DNA from: Leptodactylus fallax
Lineage: Eukaryota > Chordata > Amphibia > Anura > Leptodactylidae
Assembly (NCBI GenBank): GCA_947044405.1
Contig: CAMRHE010000197.1
Coordinates: 1,426,001-1,490,000 of the forward strand
DNA: 64,000 nt
Reading direction: 5' to 3'
This document shows, piece by piece, positions 47,825 to 60,442 of the stretch. Numbering within the stretch: position 1 is the stretch's first letter; every line of letters begins with the position of its first letter. The position numbers were made by a program, and so were the translations under genes. The notes beneath the pieces are model-generated. The model made no database searches. It worked only from the letters and a program-made list of their open reading frames with translations, and was not told the origin of the DNA.

Positions 47825-49200
47825 GACAGAATCTTCTATCTGGTTTCTCAAATTTTAGAGGATATCGAGGTTTGGGACAAATCCTTTTTTTGTTTTGTAG
47901 TGAATGTTGCATGTACTGTAGACTGTATACTATATGTGTAGGAGTTGGCTGGATTGATGGAATCAGCAGTTAAGAATATAGAAATGGCATAACACAGACA
48001 ACGATAAAAAGTGTTGTGGAATATGTGTTTTTATTTATTTCTCTATTTTGTATACATTGGTTTTTTTTACTATTTTCATGATAATTCCACTTTTTATATC
48101 TGTCCTTTACACATGTATAATTATAAAAAAAAATCTATATTCTGCTTCCTCTTTTACAAATAATCTCAGTTTATATCATACCATATATGTCAGGTTAAGT
48201 GTATAAAAAAACAGAATGCATGCTGGGTAATTCCTCTTGGCTGGAGCTTTGTGTCGTCTTGCAGGAGAATGTTGATGTCCTGTTCTTTGACCTCTGTGTA
48301 GTTAATGAAAAAAGGAACAATTCTCCTGTGACCACCCACCTTTATTAAATCCAGCGACTTCTGTCCACATCACACTATCATTAAAAGGTGCCGATATTCG
48401 TCTTATTTCAAAAGGAATTTGTTCGTGAATAATTCAACACCATTAATTATTGCTTGCCTGCATGTCGGCTTGATGCAGCTTCTGTGGACACATAAATGTG
48501 ACTGAAGCCTGTACAAAGTCTCTAAGCTCCACTTCCCATACAGGACATGCTAATGCTACCAGCCAGCCTTAGCCACAGGGACCTAATTAAAGGAAAATAA
48601 ATTAATCTTACTGATGAGGCAATTCAAAGGACGTAGTCATTTACACTAATAAACCAACTCTTTAACTTGGCATAAAGCAGAAACAAGATGCAGTGACTCA
48701 ATGAACATCAACTTGGGGAATAAAATATATATAAAGTCTGGGGAGATTTTAAATGTCAAAATGAAGTTTTTGCTTTTTTGTAAAGTTCTGAGAAAACTTA
48801 AAAATATTTATTAACTCCTCCTGTGCTTCATGTTCAAGACTCATTTTACGGACTATACTTCTGGATTGGATTTACTTGGGATTACAAATTGATTGATTTA
48901 TTGATTTATTTGCTGTTATTAATCCTATGATTTCCCTTGGACATCATTTTACAGTTTGTATACCATTTAATTCCTAAAAAAACTTTAGTAAGTTTGTATA
49001 TTTATATAAAACAATAGCTCATCTCAAATCAAGAGCAAAAAGCAGAAATGTCCATAAAAAAGTCAGGGCAAGGAAACAATAATCCAGGCCGGTACCAGGT
49101 GCTGATCAGAAGCAAATGTTGTGGTTTTCTAGCATTAGGACAACAGAGATATATTAAAAATCCATTTATTTAATCCAATAGTTAAAAGACATGCTGTGCA
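47825..49200. other. unassigned AT-rich sequence
   Basis: No gene or repeat recognised. Confidence 0.5.
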
Positions 49201-50053
49201 CAACAAGGGGCCCTCCACCCCCTGAACCACCACTCCAAACCCTCCCCGGACTGCCCCCTCCAACCCCCCTGAAATGCCGCCCCCAACCCCCCCTCCAACC
49301 CCCCCCCCCACACAAACCGCATTCCTGCGCAAACTATTATGCACCATAGTGGTCCCTACGCACACTATTAAGCTCCATAGTGGCCCCTGCACACAGTATT
49401 ATGCCCCATAGTGGCCCCTGCACACAGTATTATGCCCCATAGTGGCCCTTGCACACAGTATTATGCCCCATAGTGGCCCCTGCACACAGTATTATGCCCC
49501 ATAGTAGCCCCTGCAAATGGTATTAAGCTCCATAGTGGCCCCTGCATACAGTATTATGCCCCATAGTGGCCCCCGCAAACAGTATTATGCTCCATAGTGG
49601 CCCCTGCATACAGTATTATGCCCCATAGTGGCCCCTACAAACAGCACTATGTCCCATTGTGGACCACCCATGAACAATTATTATACTCTGGGGTCTTTTC
49701 AGACCCTAGAGCATAATGATTGGAGACCCAGAGGAGGATGCAAACAAACAAACAAAAAAAAACAATGTTACCTACCTCTCCCTGTCTCCGCTGCACTCCA
49801 GTGCGCTACTTAGGCCATCTTCAATGTTGGAGCAGATCTCGCATGAGCAGGCCGGCGTCACGACGCATAATGGCGTCAGCTGACGTCTGGGACGTCTCCA
49901 AACATGCCCGAAGCCTGCCGGAGCGTAGGAGAGGTAAGTTACAGTTTTTTTTATGTTCCCTCTGAAAAGACCCCAGAGTATAATTATAGCAGTGTTTGTG
50001 GGGTTCACAGTAGTGGCTGCCGCAACTGCTGCTACCCTAGTATTTACGCCCCT
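49200..50053. mobile_element. non-autonomous hAT of the 16696 family, left end lost
   Basis: Poly-C segment, 31-bp array, hairpin (49677-49714), GC-rich module and right end CTAGTATTTACGCCCCTG at 50053, the same order as 16696-17735. The left CAGTGGCGTA terminus is missing. Confidence 0.75.
49330..49660. repeat. 31-bp minisatellite, about 11 units
   Basis: Unit CACACAGTATTATGCCCCAT plus AGTGGCCCCTG, more diverged than the array at 16822. Confidence 0.92.
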
Positions 50054-50070
50054 GACCCCAAAGTCCTTAA

Positions 50071-50430
50071 GGCTAAGGCCCCACAGAGCAAGGAATGAAT
50101 TCTCAGATAAGGAAAGACCAAAGAGGAAATGCATGCTGTTTTTTTGTTTTTTTCTGCAGTGTTTTTCATAGAAGTCTGCATAGTTTTCCTCTGTGGACTT
50201 TCTGCCCCTATTATACCTATACGGAAAATGTCAGAGTTTCCGTAGGTATAACTGACATTCTGCAATTTTCAAAAACTTTGCAAGTTCTGTAAAATGCAGC
50301 GTTTCTTTTGCCATGGCATTTCTGTTGCGTTTTACAGTACCTACAAAGTGGATGGGATTCTAATTAATCTCATCCACACATTACAGAAAAAAATCTGCAG
50401 CGGAAAAGCTGTATGTGAATTAGCTCTTTT
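50071..50430. mobile_element. Harbinger-type MITE, right end decayed
   Basis: TAA then GGCTAAGGCCCCAC at 50071; internal CCGTAGGTATAACTGACATT and mirrored AAATGCAGC phrases match the MITEs at 17872 and 58412. Confidence 0.6.
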
Positions 50431-50559
50431 TAGCCAAGGGGGTGGTAATTTTATATTTTCTTTGAAGGTGTTTCTCTGTATTCTGTTTGAAACAAAGATG
50501 GATTTCGGGGCAGCTGCCACTGCATATAAGTATGATAATTCCGACTGTGCTTTCAACTG

Positions 50560-50812
50560 ATTATACCTTTGCAAAAAAAAATACAGGTAGAATTGTGATT
50601 TCAGAATTTCATCTTTCACATGACACAAGAACCACCATTCTCGGTTTTATAATCCCTGAGCTATAACTTTTGAAAGTATCCTACTACCAGCCTCTGTCTC
50701 TCTGTATTATACAGGAGACCGCTCACCCGTGCTCCAGTAAGAAGCATTGTGCAGATTTCAGGTGACAATAGAGAACTCACAGAAAAGAGCCAAAATTCTT
50801 TTTATAAAGTAC
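50560..50812. repeat. interspersed repeat shared with 25.4-25.6 kb
   Basis: Same phrase order as 25390-25640. Its right edge (ACAGAAAAGAGCCAAAATT) is matched in inverse at about 51140-51165, across the small Tc1-type MITE. Confidence 0.5.
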
Positions 50813-51130
50813 AGTACTGTGCACATGTTTCAGGCAGGTAGGGACAAAATGCTGCAAAGTAAGCCTTCAAAAATAGAAGTGTAAATAGTTTAGTTTTGTC
50901 AATTAACAAAATTAAGTGAATTAACTAAAGAGAGGTCAGGGCTCTGTTGGGGCCATATAGTCACTTCCAGGACTCCTCCTCCATGAGGTGGTCTCATCAA
51001 ATATTGATTTGGTTTAAACTTCTCTTTTGTTCATTCACTAAATTTTGTTAATTGACAAAAATAAACAATTAACATTTCTATTTTGAAAAGAATCCTTACT
51101 TAAATCTAAAACATTTGCACAGCACTGCAC
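50813..51130. mobile_element. short Tc1-type MITE
   Basis: Ends AGTACAGTACTGTGCACATGT and inverted AGTGCAGTGCTGTGCAAATGT. AATTAACAAAATTAAGTGAA and a mirrored copy lie inside. No coding sequence. Confidence 0.6.
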
Positions 51131-51544
51131 TTTATTAAATAATTTTGGCTCTTTTCTGTGAATTCCTGCAATTATTTATTCTTTTCCCCTTCTCTATTGT
51201 CAACTGAAATCTGTAAATCTCCACTAACCTCTTGGATGTAATAGGCTGCTGATCACTATTCAGCTGTAGCAGGCCTAATTTGGTGTGTATCCACAGTGGG
51301 GGAATTGACCTACTCATGGGCATGTGTTTGAATGTCTCTCTAGAGTAAAATCTACAGCATACCAAAACTCCTCTTCCCATGTATTAGCAAATTTGAGCTG
51401 AGCAGTGACTTTAGCAATGGCTGTCACAGAACATAGTTACATAAGTGATGGTACCGGAGCAGAGCCCCTGCATTTGGAACTCACCACATCTTGTATGCAA
51501 GGAATGAATCCTCAGATAAGGAAAAGAGTGATGAACATTGCATA

Positions 51545-51769
51545 TGGACAGGGACATCTCTCCTTGAGGAGAGCACCAGTTAAGGTGTGTAGAGTTTTGA
51601 GTTGCCTTTCGCCCTCTACTAAGCATCTACATATCACAAGGCATTATGGGAAAGGAGCTGGGAGCTCATGCGCCCTCTGTTGGATGTAACAGAGTCAAAA
51701 GCAAACTGAGGATCTGTTACATCCAACAGAGGGTGCATGAGCTCCCAGCTCCTTTCCCATAATGCCTTG
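51545..51769. mobile_element. palindromic insertion, 58-bp arms, 13-bp TSD
   Basis: TGAACATTGCATA at 51532-51544 and 51770-51782. A 90-base left segment precedes arms 51635-51692 and 51714-51771 (one mismatch) around 21 bases; the right arm touches the TSD. No coding sequence. Confidence 0.8.
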
Positions 51770-52029
51770 TGAACATTGCATAGTAACTAAAAAAATCAGG
51801 ATTGCCTGCTAAGGGAGTAAGAGGGCTGGGAAGGTTAAGCAAAATTTTAGGAAAACAAGACAGGGTTGAGAATCTAGGATTCTCCAGTCTGTTCCAGAGG
51901 ACATAACACCCTCAATTCTTTGTGTCGGGTGTCAGCTTAGTTTCAATTTTCATGCTTAACCACGGCATCCAAGGCGTTAAAACCCCCAATCGGATCTCAG
52001 TTCCAACCGTGGCGTAAAGGAGCAGGTGT

Positions 52030-53250
52030 TATCTGTCAGCTACAGCTAACACCAGCTCCCGATGCTGTCTGCTCACATAGAGAGTGGACTGCTGACACAA
52101 GACATACTATTACGAACATTTGTGCCCCTTGCAGCCAGGATGTAATAGTACGTCCTGTGTTGTTAAGGGGCTCTGCTATAATACCATCACCCCCCCTTCC
52201 CCCTGCAGTGAGTTCGGGAAGAGGGGGGTGGCGGTGCCCATATGTATTTTTGGCAGCCTGGGTCTGATCAGTGACCCCGGGCTGCCAGGACCCCCCATAC
52301 CTGGTTGATCCTGCCACGATGGGAGGAAGTCAGCCTATGTGACTGCATTAGGCTGACTTCCTCTATACTCTGCAATACAGGTGTATTGCATGTGTATTGT
52401 ATTGCAGTGTATAGTATTGAACCAGCGATCAGAGCATCACTGGTTCAGGTCCCCTAGTGGGACATAAAAATAAAGCCCCCAAAATGCCCCTTTCATATAT
52501 AAAATTAATTATATAAAAAAAACCTAAAAATTAATAAAAACAATACACATTTGGTATTGCCGCATCCATAACAGCCCACACAATAAAACTGAAATATTAT
52601 TTAACCAGCACGGTGAACGTTGGAAAAATAATGGAAAAAAACGTAAAAAGTTATGATTTTTCGAATTCTCACCTTACAAAATATGTTATAAAAAGCGATC
52701 AAAAGTCATATGTACCCCAAAACTAGTACTAATGAAAAGCAGAGGTTGTCCCACAAAAAGTAAGCCCTCAACCAACTCTGTCAACTGAAAAATAAAAATG
52801 TTATGCATCTCAGAAAATGGCGATGCGAAAATAATTGATTTATGTCCCCAGATGTATTTTTGTTCTGCAAAATCAGTAAAACATAAAAAAAAATATAAAT
52901 TAGGTATTGCCATAATCGTACCGACCCGCAGAATAAAGGTAACTTATGCTGCATGGCAAAAAATTTTAAAAAATAACTCAGTGCCAGAATTGATGTTTAT
53001 TTTTTTTTAATCCACCAAAAAAAGGAGTTAATAAAATTTATTCCATAAGTTACAGGCACTCAAAAATTGTGTCATTACAAAATTCATCTCTTCTCGCAAT
53101 AAAACAGCCCTCATGTGGCTACATAACCAGAATAAAAAATATATAGCTTGCACAGTGTAAAGACAAAAACCCCAAAAATCGCCAAATCATTAGAACATAA
53201 CTGGCTGCGGCAGGAAGGGAATGTATAAGCTGTGCGAGTGTATATCACGA
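52030..53250. repeat. unclassified frog-type interspersed repeat
   Basis: GC-rich left half (GGATGTAATAGTACGTCCTG hairpin near 52138; GGCAGCCTGGG...CCGGGCTGCC near 52252-52286) and A-rich right half with phrases typical of frog repeats (ACACATTTGGTATTGCCGC; AATAAAACTGAAATATT). No coding sequence. Confidence 0.5.
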
Positions 53251-53410
53251 TGTACCCGAGATTTAGAGCATACAATGGAATGCAAATGAGACATTAGAAC
53301 TATTCCAGCAAAATCTGCTTTTCAAACAACCAGTATTGTTACCTCCCTTCTGTGCGTTGCCATGTGCCCAAACATCAGCTTACACCCACATGTGGGGTAT
53401 TTCTGTGCTG

Positions 53411-53706
53411 TGATCATATATAGGGGTTTCCAGTGTCATATCTATACTACCCTCTAAAGTATTTGTTTGAGAAGGTGTGGGGTAGATGCCTCTCACTCCT
53501 ACACAGTGGAGCGTCTTAATCAGATTTACTACAGTTTATTCTCTGTGGTTTATACATCTTACAGCTGAAAGTAGATTAGTGGCGATTGCAGCACTTCTCT
53601 GGAAGCTATCTGATCATATATAGGGGTTTCCAGTGTCATCTCTATTACCATCTAAAATATTTGTTTTTAGAGGGTGTGGGGTAGATACCTCTCACTCCTA
53701 CACAGC
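53411..53706. repeat. direct duplication, about 100 bp, 200-bp spacing
   Basis: TGATCATATATAGGGGTTTC begins at 53411 and 53611; similarity continues through GGTGTGGGGTAGAT and CCTCTCACTCCTACACAG in each. Confidence 0.9.
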
Positions 53707-55088
53707 GGTATCTATGTCTCGTATTTGGAACATAAAGTTAGAATTGGGGTCTGAATATTTGGAGACATAGTAGTAGCTACGTCATTGAACGTTTTATTTT
53801 ATCTCACAGATTATTGGGGCTTCCTAGGCATGTGAGTTCGTGTGGGACTAGGTAAGATAGTGACTGATTGGGCAAGACTCAGAGTTCAAACCATCCCGTC
53901 ACAGTCCTATGTCAAACAACTAAGTTTGAGGCACAGACTGCACTGCACCGGTGTGAGATATGTACTAGTCCCCATATAAGGGATCTGACACTGGAAAGTA
54001 GTGGTTCATGGTTTTCCTCTTGATGTGGAAGGTTTGATACTGGGGGATTGACTAATAATTGAACCATTTTTTGACTATGCAGGTCAATAAATCATATCAT
54101 TGGTGCAGCTGAGGTCTGTCTGTTCTGAAGTCCAGTACACACATATTTGCCTACACCCAGGGTGTATATTGGTAATAAATATTAACCAGTTCAGGAAATG
54201 CAATGGTAAGCTTTGTCATACACAGGATAAACAATTTAGACATGACCTAGTATTTTTATAAACAAAATCATTTTCTAATTTCTGTAAATGGGAAAGGCAG
54301 TTCTTTGAAATTCCAAGAAAAGTCCATATGAAATAACTATATTATCAAATCAATATAAAAGTATGGGAGGGTATCCATTTTCTGTACATTTATCTTGCCA
54401 ATCCATGAAAGTTCCAAGTGGTTGAAATTTTAAAGGTCATATTCATGATTATGGAACATGGGTTTTTAATTTAGTAAGGAAAGTGAATTCCTAGATATTT
54501 TATAGATAAGTGGCTCCTTTGTAAGACAAGAAAAAAAAAGACAGCTTGTAGATATTCTACCTATGTTACAGGTAGAGTAATATTCTGAATTTTAGATGTC
54601 TGAAAATTGAAAATTTACGAATGCTACCAAGTTTATAATATTCAGGTAAAATAACAAGAACATACTCTGATGGAGGAAATGTAAATAATACATTGTCCGC
54701 AAAAAGGGCAGTATGTTTATGTGTCTTTTCTTTTGTAAGGTGTGGAGGGATCCCTTCTAAAAAGGTTGAGACTGTTGCTAATTGTCTTATATCTAAACAT
54801 ATTTATATATTTCCATTGTTATGCAGCTACCTAATGGCCAAACTGCATTGTTTACTGTTATTGCATTGTTGTATGTGCGACAGGACATTTGGATACATGA
54901 CCTTGGATAGTCTACAGAAAATCAGCTGACTAAAAATGTTTACTACCTGCCTGCATTGCCATAAAAAATATGGCATGTTTAATTACATAATTGTGTACGG
55001 AAGTTTTACAACATTGGGACTCCAAACATTGCGTACAAAGACTTTGTGCAAGCGGAAGAAACAGCACTTATAGAGGTAACACTAATGG
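53707..55088. other. unassigned sequence
   Basis: No gene or repeat recognised. Confidence 0.5.
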
Positions 55089-55192
55089 TGATTTTATTAA
55101 TACAGTGTTACAAGGCAACATTTCAGCTTCTTCGAAAATAGCTACACGGAGGAGTTGAAACATTACCTTGTAACACTGGCTAAATAATTTTA
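55089..55192. repeat. palindromic PLE-like tail pair, decayed
   Basis: Arms of about 43 bp: CAGTGTTACAAGGCAACATTT region (55089-55134) and inverse AAACATTACCTTGTAACACTG (55150-55192). The minus strand reads CGAAGAAGCTGAAATG, a worn CTGATGA...GAAA-like tail. Confidence 0.55.
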
Positions 55193-57523
55193 CAATTCAT
55201 TTTACATCTTGGGGAACTGCTGCTACAACTTGGAAACAGTGTTTGAGAAATATTCAATGAGTTAAATTACTTTTATTAAAGAATGCTATAGTGTATAGAT
55301 GTGTCCTTCCTTACCTGTTCTCTGCACCGGACATGCATCACAAGTTAAGAAGCTGTTTGAAAACCAACATGATGTTGGAATACATTATCCCAATGTTTTA
55401 TGCTAGCTATCCTACATGTTTATGCATGCCCATCTAGTGTGAGGGTATGAATTGCAGCCTTTTAAGGCTTTTGTTAGCATGTTGTGATATTGTGTTGAAT
55501 TGGGGTGAGGAATTGAAATGCTTAACCAAACTGGAGTTAAGTGTGGGTACATATGTATATGGTACGACTTATACTTTACCATAGCTTTGTCATAGAATTG
55601 GTTAGAGAATTATGAACTCCCATGCATCTATGATTATTGATAATTCAGCACTGATAATTTTATAACTTACATGGGGCAATTATTTTTATCTCTTTTCTAA
55701 GAAAATTTGTGCAGATGTTCTGTATTTATTGGCAATAAGATGTAGTAAAGATACACTAGATTCAGGTCCTTTGTATGCTAGACTGCTCAGTGGGATAGGT
55801 AAGGCCTCTCTTGACTAATAAATCTTCAGTTTCTGATAAAACTATTCAAAGATATAGTTTATCCTCTACAGAAAAAGTCTGCTGGCTTTCCTATATGAAT
55901 TTTGATTACATCAAACAGACTGCAAAACCATGTAAGGTTTGTGTTGTTCTCCAAAGAATTTTGTGGAATGTAAGATGTACAAGTATCAATGCTAGTTAGT
56001 GGGAGAAAAAACATATACATCATTTATATTTCAAGCAGGCCAACAAAACAGAAATATAACTGTTTACTGTATAAGAAATTAGCTGACAAGATGTCTGTAA
56101 ATGAATGGTACCAAAAGTTCTCCCCCCGCCAATAAAGATATATTTCTTGTAACAGTGTGCTTCATGGCGTCTATTAAGTATCAGTCTGTAACCACTTAAT
56201 GTAGAAAACCTTCTATGACACCACCTCCTGTGCTGTAATCAGAAAGATCTGTTTGTAGCATATGCCTCATCTTGTCAGTACGGTCTCTTTTGTGTAGACC
56301 AGTTCTGTCTGACAGAAAGTTTCCAGATCTTGGCTAGACCAACATCATGTCCTTATGGAACTGGAACAGGAACAATTGTTTTGCATAGTTTTCTCATATG
56401 GTGGAGCAATAAACAGCTTGGCTGGCCATAGTTCAAAACCAGGCAAGCTTGCTTGCAATTGATCATTTTGGCACTTTTGCACAGTCCAGTCCCTATGGAT
56501 GCAAAGGAAAGTTCCACACAGTTGTGTACAAACTGGGGCAGTTGAGGTCACTTACAGATTCTGAAGAACGCTTTAATCACAACATTGCTGGGATCTATTC
56601 TTCTATTCCGTCCAAAAGGTTTAGACAACTGAAGGATAGATGCGCTATCATGATAGAATGAGATAGATCAGCAATGTGTATGTAAGTAATAAATGTTTGT
56701 TCTCTGCATTCTGAGAGGAGATAAGCATTGTTTCATTTAAAACCTACAGTCTATGTAGCCAAAAAACACTGAACTATAGATTCCCACTTCAGTCTCCATT
56801 GGTTTGTATGGGACAAGTAACACTTTGTGATAAGGTATTTGCCCATAGGTGAAATAACAGCAAAGCAAGTTCTCTGAGTTTTGCACAACTTTTACTATGT
56901 CATACAAATGAGAGAATTAAGCATAGCCCAATATGATTATCAATAAAGAATCAAGGACTGTGGACTGTGTGGAAAGGAGAGATGAGGAGATGGTAGTATG
57001 TATTCCAAATAGCTTGAAGCCTACTGCACATTAGATATTTATGGCTAGCATTTTATTGTATTGTAGTCATTTGCGGCTGTTGTGCCGATGGTATAGGAGT
57101 ATTGTTGCTGTGTGAGGGAACACTGTGGCTGACAGATTTTGGAAGTACTGTGGTTGGCATGGTAGAGGTACAATTGTGATATCACAGTATAGAGGAACTG
57201 TAATATACACCATAACCCCTGCGGAATTTGTTTTGAAAAATGAAAGAGTAATTCATGTTATAAAATGATGGCATTAAGGACTATGTTCCTTCAAAGCTGG
57301 GTAATCTGGAAAGGAAGGAGATAAAACAATAATCTAACAAGATCAACTAGTCCAATTCGAGATATACAGTACCTGTCTGCAGAATATGGTACTATTTTTA
57401 TAACTATAATTTTCAGAATGCACAGCTCGGGGAAACAATGATTATAAGTTATCCTGACACCATGGAATTCTGTGACCTGTATACATCCCTAGTATGTATA
57501 CAGTATGCTGTATAATAGGAAAA
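55193..57523. other. unassigned sequence
   Basis: Longest stretch without a repeat I can name. No open frame with a recognisable domain. Confidence 0.5.
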
Positions 57524-58640
57524 ATACATTGATCAGCCATATAATTTAAACCACTTACGTGAGCAGGCCCCCTTTGTTCTCTCAAAACAACTCTTACCCA
57601 TTGAAGCATGGACTTCACAAGAAGATAGCAACGGATCCTTTAAGTTCTATAAGTAGTTAGGTAAATCCTATATAGATTGGATGTTTTCATTTAGCACATA
57701 CCACAGATTCTAGATGCTTAAAAGATCTGGGACTTGGGCCCCAATACACATGTACCTACTTCTCAATGCTTTTCTCAATGCACCTCCAGCATGATCCTTT
57801 TGATACAGTAATAATATTCCCCCAGCATACCCCCATTTGTATTAATGCTCCCCATACATTACAATTTTAGTAATACTCCCTCTGCATGCTTTCATTAGTA
57901 ATAGTGTTCCCCATGGTATTAATGCTCCCCCAGCATGCCCCTATTAGTAATAGTGCTCCCATAGCACTCCAATAGTATTAATGCTTCTAATTGAAATGCT
58001 CCACCTAAATATATAAAGGAAAAAAAGACAGAAATACCTTACCTCCATTTTATGCTGCCATCTGTGATGTGGTACAGGCCACAGGTCTCTTTTGGCCTTT
58101 AGTCTAAGATATCATGGTCAGAGGTGCAGGCAGCACAATTACTTCATTGTGCCGCCTATGCCCCTGAATATCTTCCTCATAGACTACACGTAGGTTTAAA
58201 GAGGCCTGTGGCATAAGAGTGTGTACAGCGGTGCAACAAGATTTAGGCTTGATGGAGGCCGATAAAGTTAGGGGACATTTTAAGGTCTAAACAAAAGAGA
58301 CAAGGTATATGCTCTGGATCTTTTGCACTTGCAATACTCCTGATGATTGGGTTAAGATGTGGGGAATTAGGAGGCCAAGTCAACACCTTTAACTGTTTGT
58401 CATGTTCCTTAGGCTGGAGCCACGTCAAAAAACATTGCATTTTACATTACCTACAAAGAGGAAATGCTGTGATTTCAAAAACGCTTGTGTTTTTGTAAAT
58501 TGCAGCATGTCAATTATACCTACGGAAATGCTGACGTATTCCGTATAGGTGTAATAGGAACAGAAAGTTTTTCTGTGACTCAGTATGTGGGGCCTTAACT
58601 GTTCCTGAACAAATTTTGCAGTGTGACAGGTTGCTGTTTT
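57524..58640 (-). pseudogene. mariner/Tc1-family element remnant, interrupted
   Basis: Left end with TACATTGATCAGCCATATAA, followed by minus-strand coding scraps. The best is VLTWPPNSPHLNPI near 58320-58400, which adjoins the last catalytic residue. 57735-58300 is foreign: a degenerate array of AATGCTCCCCCAGCATGCCC units. A Harbinger-type MITE at 58412-58594 splits the rest. Coding continues briefly after it (TTTGCAGTGTGACAGG), then stops. Clearly dead. Confidence 0.65.
58412..58594. mobile_element. Harbinger-type MITE, 183 bp, TTA duplication
   Basis: TTA at 58409-58411 and 58595-58597; ends GGCTGGAGCCACGT and inverted ATGTGGGGCC. Removing it rejoins the mariner sequence, which supports the boundaries. 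Confidence 0.8.
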
Positions 58641-59207
58641 GGGGGCCCACCCAACAGCTTGCTGCTAATGCCACAACCCAAATGGAGGAGAACGGAGGAT
58701 GGAAGTTGTAGTGGCGAATGATGTGCCACCTGCTAGGCCGAGTACACTCTACCAAGTACTCCAGACCCGCTCCTGGGCCGGACACTGTCGAGGGGGATCC
58801 TGCAGCAATACTGGATGGTGGTGGTAGTAGTTTCCCTCGGGGTGCTTCCAGTTGGAGAGGGGACCTCTCCTCTCTGAGCCGGTGTGATGTTGGTCGGAAG
58901 GGCCCTGATGGTAAGGCAGGCACGACTCAGGAGGCCAGAGGTGCAGTGAACCAGGTAACAGTGCATTTTGGCATCTGGAACAGAAGTAACGGCAGCTTCC
59001 AAATGGGGGTAGTAGTACAACACTGTGCAATCCCCCAGCCTTGGTGTTAGGAGGGTGCTCAGGGAGGTTACAGGCTCTATATCAAAGTTCTCCAACTCTT
59101 CCTCCTCTCGTGCCTCTCCCAGATGAGGATGCTGGGGACAGTGGGGCAGGGAGACCTGACAGGGGTCCGGTTACCTAGGTAGACTAGGCCTGAACATGTT
59201 CCTCTTG

Positions 59208-59689
59208 TCAGAGTCCTCTGCTGCTCCTCCTGGCACGGCACGGATAACGTCCAATACTCCAGACAGCGGCAACTCCCTTCACAGGGCTGTCTCTAGTTGA
59301 GCCTGGGGCAAAAGATAACCCTCCTTGAGGCTGTAAGGCTAGCCGTTGGGCCTCAGTCCAGCTGCTGCAGAGGCGGTGGGTGGGAAGGCCAAAGTTCCTC
59401 TGCAGTGCAGATAGGCAAGCAGCAGGGTGTGAACGCTGAAAGTGCGCGCACACAGCACGCACTTTATGCAGCAGCTCCAGCATGTCTGGATAATTGGCCA
59501 GGAAGCTTTGCACCACCAAGTTGAGCACATGTGCCATTCAAGGGATGTGCGTCAACCCGACTCGGCCCAAGGCTGCAACTAGATTATGCCGTTGTCGCAC
59601 ACCACCTTGCCGGGCTTAAGGTTCAGCGGCAGCAACCATTCATCTGTCTGCCTTTCGATCCCATCCCACAGCTCCTGGGCGGTGTGCGG
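59208..59689 (-). pseudogene. hAT transposase, middle part (BED-type hAT)
   Basis: Minus strand reads RPHTAQELWDGIERQ, LLPLNLKPGKVVCDN, then after a frameshift NLVAALGRVGLTHIP, a TGA replacing a residue, and MAHVLNLVVQSFLANYPDM, VRAVCAHFQRSHPA, LQRNFGLPTHRL. This is the part of hAT transposases around the second catalytic Asp (VVCDN). Frames further left (58510-59100) do not show the C-terminal dimerisation region, so that end is missing or unrecognisable. The rest of the gene lies at 62985-64000, beyond a 3.3-kb insertion. Confidence 0.75.
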
Positions 59690-59924
59690 TCTTTCGCCCA
59701 GACTGTAAATATAATTCGTTGGTACCGTACAGTGAGGATAATGCTGGTGGTGCCAGTTGAAGGATTCTCCAACCCGTTATATAGTATTTCCAAATCACTG
59801 CACACACCGTAGATATTCAGGTGAAAGAAGTGTAACATTTATTTTCACACAGTGTAAGTGGATTATGCTATATATTCCATTCCATATATCACAACGCCAT
59901 GTAGTATAGGACATAGATTACAGT

Positions 59925-59985
59925 AGGATCAGAAAAAACGTGCTATGTTTCGTTCTAAACAGCGAACTTCATCAGGCATGATCCT
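59925..59985 (-). ncRNA. candidate hammerhead ribozyme, inverted copy
   Basis: Reverse complement of 62813-62873 with the same pairing elements; see that entry. Confidence 0.5.
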
Positions 59986-60442
59986 AGGTACAATCATAAA
60001 ATAGCCATAAGAATTTGCAATTTCATTTCAATTGTAATTAATATGCAATAGTGGATATATGGTAAAACTCAGCATGTTCATTAAAAGGACAAAATAATAT
60101 TGACCTAGAATAAAAAAGGAAAAAATTGGTGAAAGAAAAAGGGGGGGGTTAAGGCTGTCAGTGTATAAGGCAGAAACTATGGACAGAGGTATATAACAAA
60201 GCTATAGTGTTGAATAGGATATATAGATGAAAAAAGATGGAAAAAGAAAGAAAATAGGTGGCAACAAGGGCCAAAGTAGAAGTAGAGGGCAGTTTTATGG
60301 GGTCATAGAGTTCGAAAACCATACGGTATAAATGAAACATATAATGCAAAGTATATAAAATGGTATAATCCCAAAACTTGAATACAGTAAGTATAAAGCG
60401 GTATGACTGAGAAGGACTTTAGTATAATAAGTATACAATATA

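Noticed and set aside
52299..52317. TACCTGGTTGATCCTGCCA, identical to the 5' end of vertebrate 18S rRNA
   Set aside because: The match stops after 19 bases and lies in an interspersed repeat with a GGCAGCC hairpin; no further rRNA sequence follows, so this is most likely chance.
58510..59095. Several overlapping open frames of 93-137 residues
   Set aside because: None matches the expected hAT C-terminus or another domain; probably decayed transposon sequence with GC-rich composition.
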